Positions 1 to 6,232 are shown, numbered from the stretch's first letter. The stretch is 6,491 nt of DNA from an uncultured Pseudomonadota bacterium (GCA_903864555.1 CAIPGJ010000010.1:1-6491); one strand, 5' to 3'. The notes: a model not told the origin generated them from the letters alone. A program made the numbers and translations.

Positions 1-60
1 ATCTTTTTCAACAGCCTGCAAACCACTACTCGAAGCTGGAACCTGGAAGCGGCGAAGTGA
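1..60 (+). CDS. Probable 3' end of an upstream gene (partial, unidentified)
   Basis: Frame 1 is open from the window edge and ends at TGA 58-60, giving the 19-residue tail IFFNSLQTTTRSWNLEAAK. It stops 39 bp before the next start, a normal intra-cluster distance, and most codons end in G or C as in the downstream genes. The other two forward frames are also open across this short stretch (frame 3 to a TAG at 91-93, frame 2 past the SDR start), so the choice rests on spacing and codon use alone. I do not recognise the family from this fragment. Confidence 0.4.
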   Translation: MFFNSLQTTTRSWNLEAAK

Positions 61-84
61 CGCGGCTAGCCCAACACAACCAAG

Positions 85-91
85 AAGGAGG
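85..91 (+). promoter_or_regulatory. Strong ribosome binding site of the SDR gene
   Basis: AAGGAGG is a near-perfect Shine-Dalgarno sequence ending 8 nt before the ATG at 100. A second in-frame ATG lies at 109, but its 17-nt spacing is too long, so this site decides for 100. Confidence 0.85.
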
Positions 92-99
92 ATAGGCTC

Positions 100-927
100 A
101 TGAGCACAATGTCTGATCGTGTAGCACTCATCACTGGCTGCGCCAAGGCCGGCGGCATAGGTGCGGCCTGCGCTGCAGCGCTGGCCGCGCGCGGCATCGT
201 CGTGGTGGTCGCCGATATCGAGGCCACTGGCGTGCACAACGCCCTCGATCCACAAGGAGCCGAGGACAAGGCGAACGACGGCCTGCACAAGCTGGTAGAC
301 AGGATCACCGCAACGGGCGGCCAGGCTTCCTGGGTGCAGGGCGACGTCAGTAATGAGGCTGATGCCATCCGCATGGTAGCCACGGTGATTGAGCGCTACG
401 GCCACATTGACATTCTGGTGAACAATGCGGGCGCCCCACACGGCAAGGACCGCCAGGACTTCGAGAGCGTGCCGCTGGAGGCATGGGACTTAGTGATGGG
501 GGTCAATGCCAAAGGATGCTTTCTCATGTCGCGCGCCGCGATTCCCCACATGAAGCGGCAGCACTGGGGGCGCATCATTAACATGTCCTCGGCGGCTGGC
601 AAGGTGGGTCGCAAGCACATGGCGGTCTATGCGGCCTCCAAGGCCGCCATCATGGGCCTGTCGCGCGCGATTGCGATAGAAGTGGCCGCTTTCGGTGTCA
701 CCGTGAATGCCGTCAATCCCGGCCCCATTCTGACCTCGCGCGCCCTGAGTTCGGCTAAGCGCGAATCCGGAGACCTTGCCACAGGGCTAGCCGCGCGCGC
801 CGCGCGCGTGCCGGTGGGGCGCCAGGGTACTCCGGAGGATGTCGCCGAAATGGTGGTCTACCTTGCATCGGATGCAGCCAGCTTTGTCACCGCGCAATCC
901 ATGAGCGTGTGCGGTGGAACAACCTGA
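100..927 (+). CDS. Short-chain dehydrogenase/reductase (SDR), classical type, NAD(P)-dependent
   Basis: This 275-residue cytoplasmic protein should interconvert a hydroxyl and a keto group using NAD(H) or NADP(H). A Rossmann fold opens with a glycine-rich loop T12-G13...G19-I20-G21, two residues longer than the usual TGxxxGxG. D39 ends the second beta strand, which in this family favours NAD(H). D82-V83, the NNAG motif (108-111), N136, and the catalytic S164, Y177 and K181 (YAASK) follow, then PG at 207-208. The usual C-terminal substrate-loop and VxGG end (VCGG, 270-273) are present, so the enzyme looks complete and active. Residues about 41-60 form an insertion compared with FabG-like SDRs, which makes it longer than the usual 245-260. 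Database names such as 3-oxoacyl-ACP reductase would be guesses. It is the first complete gene here and lies 157 bp before the Bug pair; a role in the same catabolic route is inferred from that. Confidence 0.95.
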   Translation: MSTMSDRVALITGCAKAGGIGAACAAALAARGIVVVVADIEATGVHNALDPQGAEDKANDGLHKLVDRITATGGQASWVQGDVSNEADAIRMVATVIERYGHIDILVNNAGAPHGKDRQDFESVPLEAWDLVMGVNAKGCFLMSRAAIPHMKRQHWGRIINMSSAAGKVGRKHMAVYAASKAAIMGLSRAIAIEVAAFGVTVNAVNPGPILTSRALSSAKRESGDLATGLAARAARVPVGRQGTPEDVAEMVVYLASDAASFVTAQSMSVCGGTT

Positions 928-993
928 AGCGCTATCTCGGGTCCAGTGGCATGGCGCCAACTGGGAAATCGGATGCTTTCGGGATGACAACCA

Positions 994-1009
994 AGCCGCT
1001 AGCGCGGCT
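994..1009 (+). other. Short GC-rich hairpin between the SDR gene and Bug gene 1
   Basis: AGCCGC and GCGGCT form a perfect 6-bp stem around the tetraloop TAGC. GATTCTC follows rather than a T-run, so at best it is a weak terminator or an mRNA-processing structure. The rest of the 157-bp gap (928-1084) holds no clear promoter or regulator site that I can see. Confidence 0.35.
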
Positions 1010-1084
1010 GATTCTCACCGGAGCAACCGCAGACGCCCCCATCAATCACAGGAATTGTTGTTCCCTTAAAGAAAGAGACTTCAA

Positions 1085-2071
1085 ATGAGACGGCGTGATT
1101 TTTTGAAGCTGGCCGGCACGGCCACGTTGGTGACTGTGGTCGGCGTGCCGGTGTCGCCAGTTTTGGCGCAGGGCAAGTATCCGGACAGGGCCATCCGTCT
1201 GGTGATTCCGTTTGCCGCCGGGGGCTCCACTGACGTCATGGGACGCCTGTTCGCCAGCCGTATGGGGCCCCTTTTGGGGCAACCCGTGGTGATCGACCTG
1301 AAGCCGGGTGGTGGTGGCGCCATTGGAATGGCCGAGGTGGCACGTGTCAAACCCGATGGATACACCATCATCTACGGCTCCTCATCGACTCACGTCATTA
1401 CGCCGTCCACGAGTAATGTGGCCTATGACCCACTCAAGGATTTTAGCCACATTGCCATCGTTGCCAATCAGCCTATTGCCATCACGGTAAACATGATGGT
1501 GCCGGCCAAGACGCAGCGTGAGTTCATTGCCTATGCAAAGGCCAATCCGGGCAAGGTGAACTACGGATCGGCAGGCACTGGCAGTACCACCCACATTGCC
1601 GGCGAAATGTTCAACAAACTGGCCGGCACCAACATGACCCATATCCCTTACAAGGGTGGCGGCAACCTGGTCACCGATCTGGTCGCCGATCGTATTCAAT
1701 GGTATCCGGGCACCACCGGCGGCATGATTCCGCTGGCCAATACGGGCAAGGCACGCGTGCTGGCGGTGACCTCGGAACAGCGCATGAAGAGTTATCCGGA
1801 CATTCCTACCTCGTTAGAGGCCGGCCTGCCCGGCATGGTGTTCGGTTTAGTGACCATGTTCTCAGCGCCAGCCGGCGCCGCCAAACCCGTCATCGATACG
1901 CTCTACGACTCGGTGGCCAAACCATTGCTCGACCCGGCGTTTCAGGCTGAGCTGATGAAGCTGGGTTTTGAGCCTATGGTTGGTTATACCCCGGAAAAAA
2001 CTACGGCACATATCAAACACGAACTTTCCACCGTAGGGCCGCTGGCCAAGTCACTGATGCCCAAGGAGTGA
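1085..2071 (+). CDS. Bug-family periplasmic solute-binding protein 1 (TTT receptor), Tat-like signal
   Basis: A 328-residue extracytoplasmic receptor of the Bug/TctC family, which captures small carboxylates or related organic solutes for tripartite tricarboxylate transport. The N-terminus has R3-R4-D5-F6-L7-K8, matching the twin-arginine motif RRxFLK, then a hydrophobic stretch (about 10-27) and a likely cleavage after VLA (26-28). The mature protein begins with the Bug signature: YPD at 32-34, IRLVIPFAAGGSTD at 37-50. Further family marks are NYGSAGTGS (159-167), HIPYKGGG (186-193) and PDIPT (238-242). Length is typical. The ribosome binding site is a weak purine-rich stretch (GAAAGAGA, 1071-1078). 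A second Bug gene follows after 155 bp. No TctA or TctB is in view, so the membrane partner is encoded elsewhere or the protein serves another system. The ligand cannot be read from the sequence. Confidence 0.95.
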   Translation: MRRRDFLKLAGTATLVTVVGVPVSPVLAQGKYPDRAIRLVIPFAAGGSTDVMGRLFASRMGPLLGQPVVIDLKPGGGGAIGMAEVARVKPDGYTIIYGSSSTHVITPSTSNVAYDPLKDFSHIAIVANQPIAITVNMMVPAKTQREFIAYAKANPGKVNYGSAGTGSTTHIAGEMFNKLAGTNMTHIPYKGGGNLVTDLVADRIQWYPGTTGGMIPLANTGKARVLAVTSEQRMKSYPDIPTSLEAGLPGMVFGLVTMFSAPAGAAKPVIDTLYDSVAKPLLDPAFQAELMKLGFEPMVGYTPEKTTAHIKHELSTVGPLAKSLMPKE

Positions 2072-2074
2072 CAT

Positions 2075-2111
2075 GGGTCTGTTGACATTCAACGTGAATG
2101 TCAACAGACCC
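2075..2111. repeat. Perfect 17-bp inverted repeat after Bug gene 1 (hairpin or operator)
   Basis: The left arm GGGTCTGTTGACATTCA (2075-2091) and the right arm TGAATGTCAACAGACCC (2095-2111) are exact reverse complements around a 3-nt centre ACG. The repeat starts 3 nt after the TGA of Bug gene 1. As RNA it is a very stable stem, able to stop transcription or protect the 3' end of the receptor mRNA; as DNA it has the symmetry of a dimeric-regulator operator. No T-run follows, which argues against a classical intrinsic terminator. The right arm also contains an ATG (2098) in frame with Bug gene 2, which would be buried in the stem. Confidence 0.9.
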
Positions 2112-2128
2112 TGGCACCACGTGCCTGG
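2110..2128 (+). other. Second, imperfect hairpin adjoining the 17-bp repeat
   Basis: CCtGGCAC and GTGCCtGG pair around a CAC loop, with one T-T mismatch. It overlaps the last two bases of the larger repeat, so the two stems would stack or compete slightly. No T-run follows directly. Between here and the Bug gene 2 ribosome binding site (2129-2216) I see only a tiny ATGG/CCAT palindrome (2174-2185) followed by five Ts (2185-2189). Confidence 0.4.
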
Positions 2129-2217
2129 TAGTTGATGCGCGCCGGCATTTTTCCTGGCTTCGAGTACGTATCGATGGATGTCCATTTTTCAATTGGCCGA
2201 TACCACCCTTCAATGAC

Positions 2218-2221
2218 GGAG
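2218..2221 (+). promoter_or_regulatory. Ribosome binding site fixing the start of Bug gene 2
   Basis: GGAG, within CGGAGA, ends 5 nt before the ATG at 2227. The upstream in-frame ATG at 2098 has no such site and lies inside the 17-bp stem. Confidence 0.7.
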
Positions 2222-2226
2222 ACAAC

Positions 2227-3207
2227 ATGAGCAATTCAAGCATACGGATTGTGATGTGCGCAGCGTTGGCACTGGCGGCGCAGCATTTCAGCCTGCCGGT
2301 GCTGGCGCAGGCTTTCCCGGCCAGGCAGGTGCGCCTGGTGCTGGGCTACGCTCCGGGGGGCGGTGCCGATGTGCTGGCCCGGCTGATTGCCCAGAAGCTA
2401 TCTGATGCGGCGGGTCAACCGGCCATTGTCGAGAATCGCCCCGGCGCGAGCGCTCTGCTGGCGCTGGAGCAGGTGTCCCGGGCGCCGGCCGACGGTCACA
2501 CCCTGCTGGTCATGGCCAACTCCAGTATTCTGGCCCAGGCCCTGCGTGCCAAGCCAGGGCATGACATCGAGCGTGATCTGACGCCAGTGTCGGTGGTGGC
2601 AGTACAGCCCCTGATATTGCTGGTGCATCCTTCGGTGCCGGTGCAGAGTGTGAAGGAGTTCATTGCGCTGGCCAGAGCGAAACCGGGGCTCATCAACTAT
2701 GGTTCCTCGGGAATCGGCGGGGCCTCGCATCTGGCCGGTGAGCTGTTCAATCTGCTCGCTGATGTGAGACTGTTCCATGTGCCCTACAAGGGCGGCGGTG
2801 AAAGCGTGGTGGCCGCTGCCGCCGGGCAGATACAGGTCACTTTTGCCAGCACCACCTCGGCTCGCTCCCTGCTCGACGCCGGGCGGCTCACGGCAATTGC
2901 CGTCACCAGCCTGCAGCGCACCCAGTTGCTGCCCTCGGCGCCCAGCATTGCTGAGTCCGGTGTCCCCGGCTATGACGCGGTGGTCTGGTACGCCGTGATG
3001 GCCCCTGCCGGCATCAGTGGCGAATTCGGCGCGCAGCTGAATATGCTGTTCAATCGTATCGCCAGTGCGCCTGAGATGAAGGAACACTTTGCCCGCCAGG
3101 GTTTTGAGCCGCAGTCCGGCACGGTGCAGCACCTGCGCACCCTGATCCGCAAAGATTCGGAACAGACGCTCAAGCTGATTAAAGCTGCCAACCTCAAGGC
3201 CGAGTGA
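2227..3207 (+). CDS. Bug-family periplasmic solute-binding protein 2 (TTT receptor), Sec signal
   Basis: A 326-residue second TTT receptor, a paralogue of the preceding gene but clearly diverged from it. The start at 2227 is chosen because translation then begins with a proper signal peptide: R7, a hydrophobic core at about 8-26, and cleavage after VLA (25-27) or AQA (27-29). The longer frame from 2098 adds 43 residues with no export signal in front of it. Family marks are RQVRLVLGYAPGGGADV (33-49), NYGSSGIGG (157-165), HVPYKGGG (184-191) and the SAPSIAESG stretch (237-245), which stands where receptor 1 has PDIPT. No twin-arginine motif is present, so Sec export is expected, unlike receptor 1. 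Differences in the ligand loop (APGGGAD here, AAGGSTD in receptor 1) suggest different ligand preferences, though this is inference. The gene sits 75 bp before the first MmgE/PrpD gene. Confidence 0.95.
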   Translation: MSNSSIRIVMCAALALAAQHFSLPVLAQAFPARQVRLVLGYAPGGGADVLARLIAQKLSDAAGQPAIVENRPGASALLALEQVSRAPADGHTLLVMANSSILAQALRAKPGHDIERDLTPVSVVAVQPLILLVHPSVPVQSVKEFIALARAKPGLINYGSSGIGGASHLAGELFNLLADVRLFHVPYKGGGESVVAAAAGQIQVTFASTTSARSLLDAGRLTAIAVTSLQRTQLLPSAPSIAESGVPGYDAVVWYAVMAPAGISGEFGAQLNMLFNRIASAPEMKEHFARQGFEPQSGTVQHLRTLIRKDSEQTLKLIKAANLKAE

Positions 3208-3208
3208 C

Positions 3209-3237
3209 AGCCCCGGCCGCCATTCTCAACCCGGGCT
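3209..3237 (+). other. Weak hairpin after Bug gene 2
   Basis: AGCCCCGG (3209-3216) can pair with CCGGGCT (3231-3237), with one bulged C and a 14-nt loop, directly after the stop codon. TTGCTTCGC follows, not a true T-tract. It may lower readthrough into the MmgE/PrpD gene or protect receptor mRNA, but it could be chance in GC-rich DNA. Confidence 0.3.
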
Positions 3238-3282
3238 TGCTTCGCACAGGCTCGTACCAGATCGCCGCAATGGAGCTATGCC

Positions 3283-4668
3283 ATGACTACTCAGGTTGAC
3301 CTCATCGAAACCGTCATGGACCATGTGCTTGGCTGCCAGTACGACAGCCTGGGCAAGGCCACCGTGGCCATGATGAAAACCCTGATCATCGACACCATGG
3401 GCGTGGCGGTGGCCGGCAGTTCGGGTGAGCGTCTTCCGGAACTTGCCGCGCTGGTGCAGGACTGGGGCGGAAAACCTGAGGCCAGTCTGCTGGTACATGG
3501 GCAACACGTTCCGGCGTTTCATGCGGCGCTGGTCAATTGCACCATGGCGCGTGCCTGGGACTTTGACGAAGTGCACGAAGGCGGCGGCGGACATCTGTGC
3601 GCCAGCGTCATTCCGACCGCGCTGGTGCTCGCGCAGTGCGCCGGCGGCAAGGTCTCGGGTAAGACTTTGCTGCTGTCCCTGGTGCTTGCCACCGATCTGA
3701 TTGCGCGGCTGCGTATGGCGCAGACGCGGCGCTCCGGCTGGGTGGCCGAGACCTTTGCACCCTTTGGCGTGGTGGCCATGGCCAGCCGCGTCCTGGGCTT
3801 GGATCGTGACCGCACGCGGGCGGCCATGGGGCTGGCCTATGCGCAGTGCGCCTCCAATACCCAGGGCACGGTCGATGGTTCCCTCAGCGTGCGGCTGCAA
3901 CAGGGCCTGGCGGCCAAGTCGGGGGTGCTCGCGGTGCAGCTTGCGCAAATCGGCTTTGCCGGCCCACAGCAGATCCTGCAGGGTCGCTTTGGCTTGTATC
4001 CGCTGTACACAGGTGGTGAATACGACCCGGGGGTGATCACCGGCGAGTTGGGACGGCGCTTTGAATCCGACAATACCAGTCTGAAGCCCTATCCCAGTTG
4101 CAAGCTCACTCACATTCCCATTGCGCTGGCCGCGGCCATGGCCAGGGAGCACGGCATCGTCGCTAGCGACATCGTCAGAGTGGTGGTGCACACCAACCGC
4201 GATGGCTTTGACAAGTGCGCCTCGTCCCCGTCGAAACGGCGCCCGCGCAGTGTGCCGGACATGCAGTTCAGCCTGCCTGTGACAGTGGCAGTGGGGATAC
4301 TGCGCGGCACAGTCACGCTCGCTGACCTGACACCCACAACCTGGAACGACCCGCAAGTTGCCGCACTGGCCGACAAGGTGGAGGTGCGCGTTGATCCCGA
4401 GCTGGACGCCTTGCCGCTGCTCATTTCCCCGGCCGTGGTGGAGATCGACACTTACAGCGGAGCGCATTACCGCAAGCGTGGCGATGCCGTGTCCGGCGCA
4501 CCGGAGCAGCGCATGAGCGAAGCGGAAGTGGCCGCCAAATTCAGGGGCTGCGTGGCCGCTTCGTGCAAGCCATTGCCGCGGGCGAAAAGCGAGGCGTTCC
4601 TGCAGCAGGTAGGCCAGTTGGAAGGGCTGGATGATGTGCGGCCGCTGGCAGACTTGCTGATCGCCTGA
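3283..4668 (+). CDS. MmgE/PrpD family protein 1 (divergent active-site motifs)
   Basis: A 461-residue cytoplasmic protein of the MmgE/PrpD family, which includes 2-methylcitrate dehydratase, cis-aconitate decarboxylase and iminodisuccinate epimerase. Full length for the family (about 450-480), with an all-helical N-terminal domain and an alpha/beta C-terminal domain beginning near 270. GGAG at 3272-3275 lies 7 nt before the ATG. The motif normally written NGxxxHxxDxDD reads NCTMARAWDFDE (85-96), so G becomes C86 and H becomes R90, while D93 and H104 (GGGGH) are kept. Where relatives have GWHPT this one has GWVAET (152-157) and no histidine. The K-x-x-H-x-G segment is VRLQQG (203-208). KPYPSCKLTH (268-277) and the C-terminal QFSLP (328-332) are intact. 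An RLQxG form is, as I recall, common in one family branch, so this is more likely a different substrate class than a dead gene. No frameshift is seen. The substrate is unknown. Confidence 0.93.
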   Translation: MTTQVDLIETVMDHVLGCQYDSLGKATVAMMKTLIIDTMGVAVAGSSGERLPELAALVQDWGGKPEASLLVHGQHVPAFHAALVNCTMARAWDFDEVHEGGGGHLCASVIPTALVLAQCAGGKVSGKTLLLSLVLATDLIARLRMAQTRRSGWVAETFAPFGVVAMASRVLGLDRDRTRAAMGLAYAQCASNTQGTVDGSLSVRLQQGLAAKSGVLAVQLAQIGFAGPQQILQGRFGLYPLYTGGEYDPGVITGELGRRFESDNTSLKPYPSCKLTHIPIALAAAMAREHGIVASDIVRVVVHTNRDGFDKCASSPSKRRPRSVPDMQFSLPVTVAVGILRGTVTLADLTPTTWNDPQVAALADKVEVRVDPELDALPLLISPAVVEIDTYSGAHYRKRGDAVSGAPEQRMSEAEVAAKFRGCVAASCKPLPRAKSEAFLQQVGQLEGLDDVRPLADLLIA

Positions 4669-4697
4669 ACGGTCTGACGCGATGCGTGTTTTGAGGG

Positions 4698-4731
4698 CCA
4701 CCTGACCTGACCTTCAGGCGGCCTGAGGTGG
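4698..4731 (+). other. Nested hairpin after MmgE/PrpD gene 1
   Basis: CCACCT (4698-4703) pairs with AGGTGG (4726-4731), enclosing CCTGA-CCT-TCAGG (4706-4718). An alternative inner stem, TCAGG-CGG-CCTGA (4714-4726), shares one arm, so two folds compete. It starts 29 bp after the stop and has no T-run behind it. It could be a weak terminator or a processing site. Confidence 0.35.
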
Positions 4732-4742
4732 GGCGCGAGGAG

Positions 4743-4786
4743 GATCGAGACGAGCATCCCCCTGGTCATTACTTGCTCGATTGATC
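4743..4786. repeat. Interrupted dyad upstream of MmgE/PrpD gene 2
   Basis: CGAGCA (4751-4756) and TGCTCG (4774-4779) are exact inverted copies 17 nt apart, flanked by GATC at 4743-4746 and 4783-4786. The dyad ends 10 nt before the ribosome binding site, in the 140-bp gap between the two MmgE/PrpD genes. It could be a leader stem or a regulator site; no convincing -10/-35 pair accompanies it. Confidence 0.3.
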
Positions 4787-4795
4787 AGGCATAAC

Positions 4796-4803
4796 AAAGG
4801 AGA
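4796..4803 (+). promoter_or_regulatory. Ribosome binding site of MmgE/PrpD gene 2
   Basis: AAAGGAGA contains the core AGGAG (4798-4802), 6 nt before the ATG at 4809. It is stronger than the site of MmgE/PrpD gene 1. Confidence 0.8.
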
Positions 4804-4808
4804 CCTGC

Positions 4809-6182
4809 ATGACTTATCCGCTGACTGCCGAGTTGGGCAAGCTGGTGGGACGCACCCGATTCACTGATGTGCCGTCCGCGGCCGTGGAGGCCATGACCGG
4901 GGCGCTGGTAGACACCGTGGGCGTGATGATCGCCGGTTCGCGCGAACCGGCGCCGACGCTACTGCGCCAGATGCTTCAGTCTGCGGGAAGGGAGGCCACG
5001 CTGGTGGGGCCGCCCGGGCGTGCCTCGGCGGCGGAAGCGGCCTGGATCAACGGCACCGCGGCGCATGCGCTGGACTATGACGATGTGGCACAGCGCGGTG
5101 GCCATGCGAGCGCGGTACTGCTGCCGGCCATTCTGGCGCAGGCTGAGGCGAGCGGTGCTTCCGGGCGCGACCTGGTGCTGGCTTATGTGGTGGGGTATGA
5201 AGTGTTTACCGAGGTGGCCTCGCGAGATGCAGATCAGCACCATGACAAGGGCTGGCATCCGACACCGGTGTTCGGCGCGCTGGGTGCTGCCGCTGCCTGT
5301 GCCTCGCTGCTGCGCCTGGATGCTGGGCAGTCAGCGATGGCGATCGCCCTTGCCGCCTCCCAGGCGGGCGGGTTGATGTCCAACTTCGGCACCATGACCA
5401 AGCCTTTCCACGCCGGACGCGCGGCGCACGCCGGCGTAGTCTCGGCCAGGCTGGCCGCAGCTGGTTTTACCGCAGCCATGGATGCCCTTGAGCACACGCC
5501 GGGATTCCTGCAGGGGGTGTCTCCTCACGGCAGGGTTGACCTGGAACGTCCGGTTCCAACAAAGCCAGATTGGGCCCTGCTCGGACATAACAGGCTGGCG
5601 GTGAAAAAATACCCTATGTGTTACTGCACTCACCGTGTCCTCGATGGCGCGCTCGATCTGGTCGCGGCTGTCAGGCCGGATCCGAATGCGGTGCGTACTG
5701 TGACCGTGACACTGAGCCGGCGCAATGCGCAGATTCTGCGCAATCACGCCCCGGTGACCGGGCTGGAGGCGAAGTTCAGCGCCGAATTTGCGATTGCCAC
5801 CTCGCTGGTGCGCCGGCGCGCCGGGCTGGCAGAGCTCCAGGATGAGTTTGTGCAGTCTCCCGAGATTCAGGCGTTGATGAAGAAGGTGGTCATCAAGGAA
5901 GACACGCGTGACGATCCGCAGCGTCCCGGCTATGCCATTCATGACCGGGTCGTGGTGGCCATGCAGGACGGAACGCTGCATGACAGTGGCCCGATCAGCG
6001 TGGTGCGGGGCGATCCACAGGCGCCGCTCACGCGCCAGGAGCTGTGGCTGAAATTCGACGATTGCGTGCGGGCCGGCGCCCCAGGGCTGAAGGCCAGAGA
6101 GCTGTTTGAAGCGCTGCTCAGCTTGCCTGACGCCGAGCAGCTTGCCGGCATCCTGGACAAGACGATACTACATGTCGCATAG
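4809..6182 (+). CDS. MmgE/PrpD family protein 2 (canonical active-site motifs)
   Basis: A 457-residue cytoplasmic enzyme of the same family as its upstream neighbour but of a different branch. The active-site motifs are all present: NGTAAHALDYDD (81-92) with H86, D89 and D92; H99 in RGGH; GWHPT (148-152) with H150; KPFHAGRAA (198-206) with K198 and H201; and KKYPMCYCTH (266-275). In cis-aconitate decarboxylase, residues of these segments (D93, H103, H159, K207 in the human numbering I recall) line the active site, so a dehydratase, decarboxylase or epimerase acting on a di- or tricarboxylic acid is likely. The C-terminal domain carries AKFSAEFAIA (321-330) and a normal end. It is not named prpD because no prpB or prpC is nearby. 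The stop codon touches a strong hairpin, and an MFS gene follows after 54 bp. Confidence 0.94.
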   Translation: MTYPLTAELGKLVGRTRFTDVPSAAVEAMTGALVDTVGVMIAGSREPAPTLLRQMLQSAGREATLVGPPGRASAAEAAWINGTAAHALDYDDVAQRGGHASAVLLPAILAQAEASGASGRDLVLAYVVGYEVFTEVASRDADQHHDKGWHPTPVFGALGAAAACASLLRLDAGQSAMAIALAASQAGGLMSNFGTMTKPFHAGRAAHAGVVSARLAAAGFTAAMDALEHTPGFLQGVSPHGRVDLERPVPTKPDWALLGHNRLAVKKYPMCYCTHRVLDGALDLVAAVRPDPNAVRTVTVTLSRRNAQILRNHAPVTGLEAKFSAEFAIATSLVRRRAGLAELQDEFVQSPEIQALMKKVVIKEDTRDDPQRPGYAIHDRVVVAMQDGTLHDSGPISVVRGDPQAPLTRQELWLKFDDCVRAGAPGLKARELFEALLSLPDAEQLAGILDKTILHVA

Positions 6183-6205
6183 GCGGCACCGCAGCGGTCG
6201 CCGCC
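6182..6205 (+). other. GC-rich hairpin at the stop codon of MmgE/PrpD gene 2
   Basis: GGCGGC (6182-6187) pairs with GCCGCC (6200-6205) and ACC (6188-6190) with GGT (6196-6198), with C6199 bulged and the loop GCAGC. The first base is the last base of the TAG stop. AGGTCTGCGC follows, so there is no intrinsic-terminator tail. It may partly separate expression of the MFS gene from the enzymes upstream. Confidence 0.5.
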
Positions 6206-6226
6206 AGGTCTGCGCACCGTGGCCGT

Positions 6227-6232
6227 AAAGGG
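6227..6232 (+). promoter_or_regulatory. Ribosome binding site of the MFS gene
   Basis: AAAGGG, within AAAGGGTGG, ends 4 nt before the ATG at 6237. This favours ATG 6237 over the in-frame GTG at 6219, which has no purine-rich site upstream. Confidence 0.6.

Noticed and set aside
791..810. Simple CG-rich repeat inside the SDR gene
   Set aside because: It is two copies of the codons GCC GCG CGC encoding Ala-Ala-Arg in frame, ordinary for GC-rich coding DNA.
2082..2087. TTGACA resembling a perfect -35 box
   Set aside because: No -10-like hexamer lies about 17 bp downstream (CAGACC there), and the motif is part of the symmetric inverted repeat.
2174..2189. Small palindrome ATGGATGTCCAT followed by five Ts, resembling a mini terminator
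   Set aside because: The stem would be only four A/T-containing pairs around a 4-nt loop, too weak for intrinsic termination.
2098..2226. 43-residue N-terminal extension of Bug receptor 2 from the ATG at 2098
   Set aside because: That ATG lies in the right arm of the 17-bp stem, has no ribosome binding site, and would place the signal peptide internally. ATG 2227 gives a standard Bug precursor.
2398..3132. Minus-strand open frame of 244 codons across Bug gene 2
   Set aside because: It is antisense to a well-supported receptor gene, has no domain or plausible ribosome binding site, and has shadow-like composition.
3226..4701. Long minus-strand open frame of 491 codons covering MmgE/PrpD gene 1
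   Set aside because: It is fully antisense to a clear family member. Its translation is rich in H, R, Q and G with no recognisable domain, as expected for the complement of GC-rich coding DNA.
4809..6182. Naming MmgE/PrpD gene 2 as prpD (2-methylcitrate dehydratase)
   Set aside because: No prpB, prpC or prpR is present in the window, and the family spans several reactions. Motifs alone do not establish 2-methylcitrate as the substrate.
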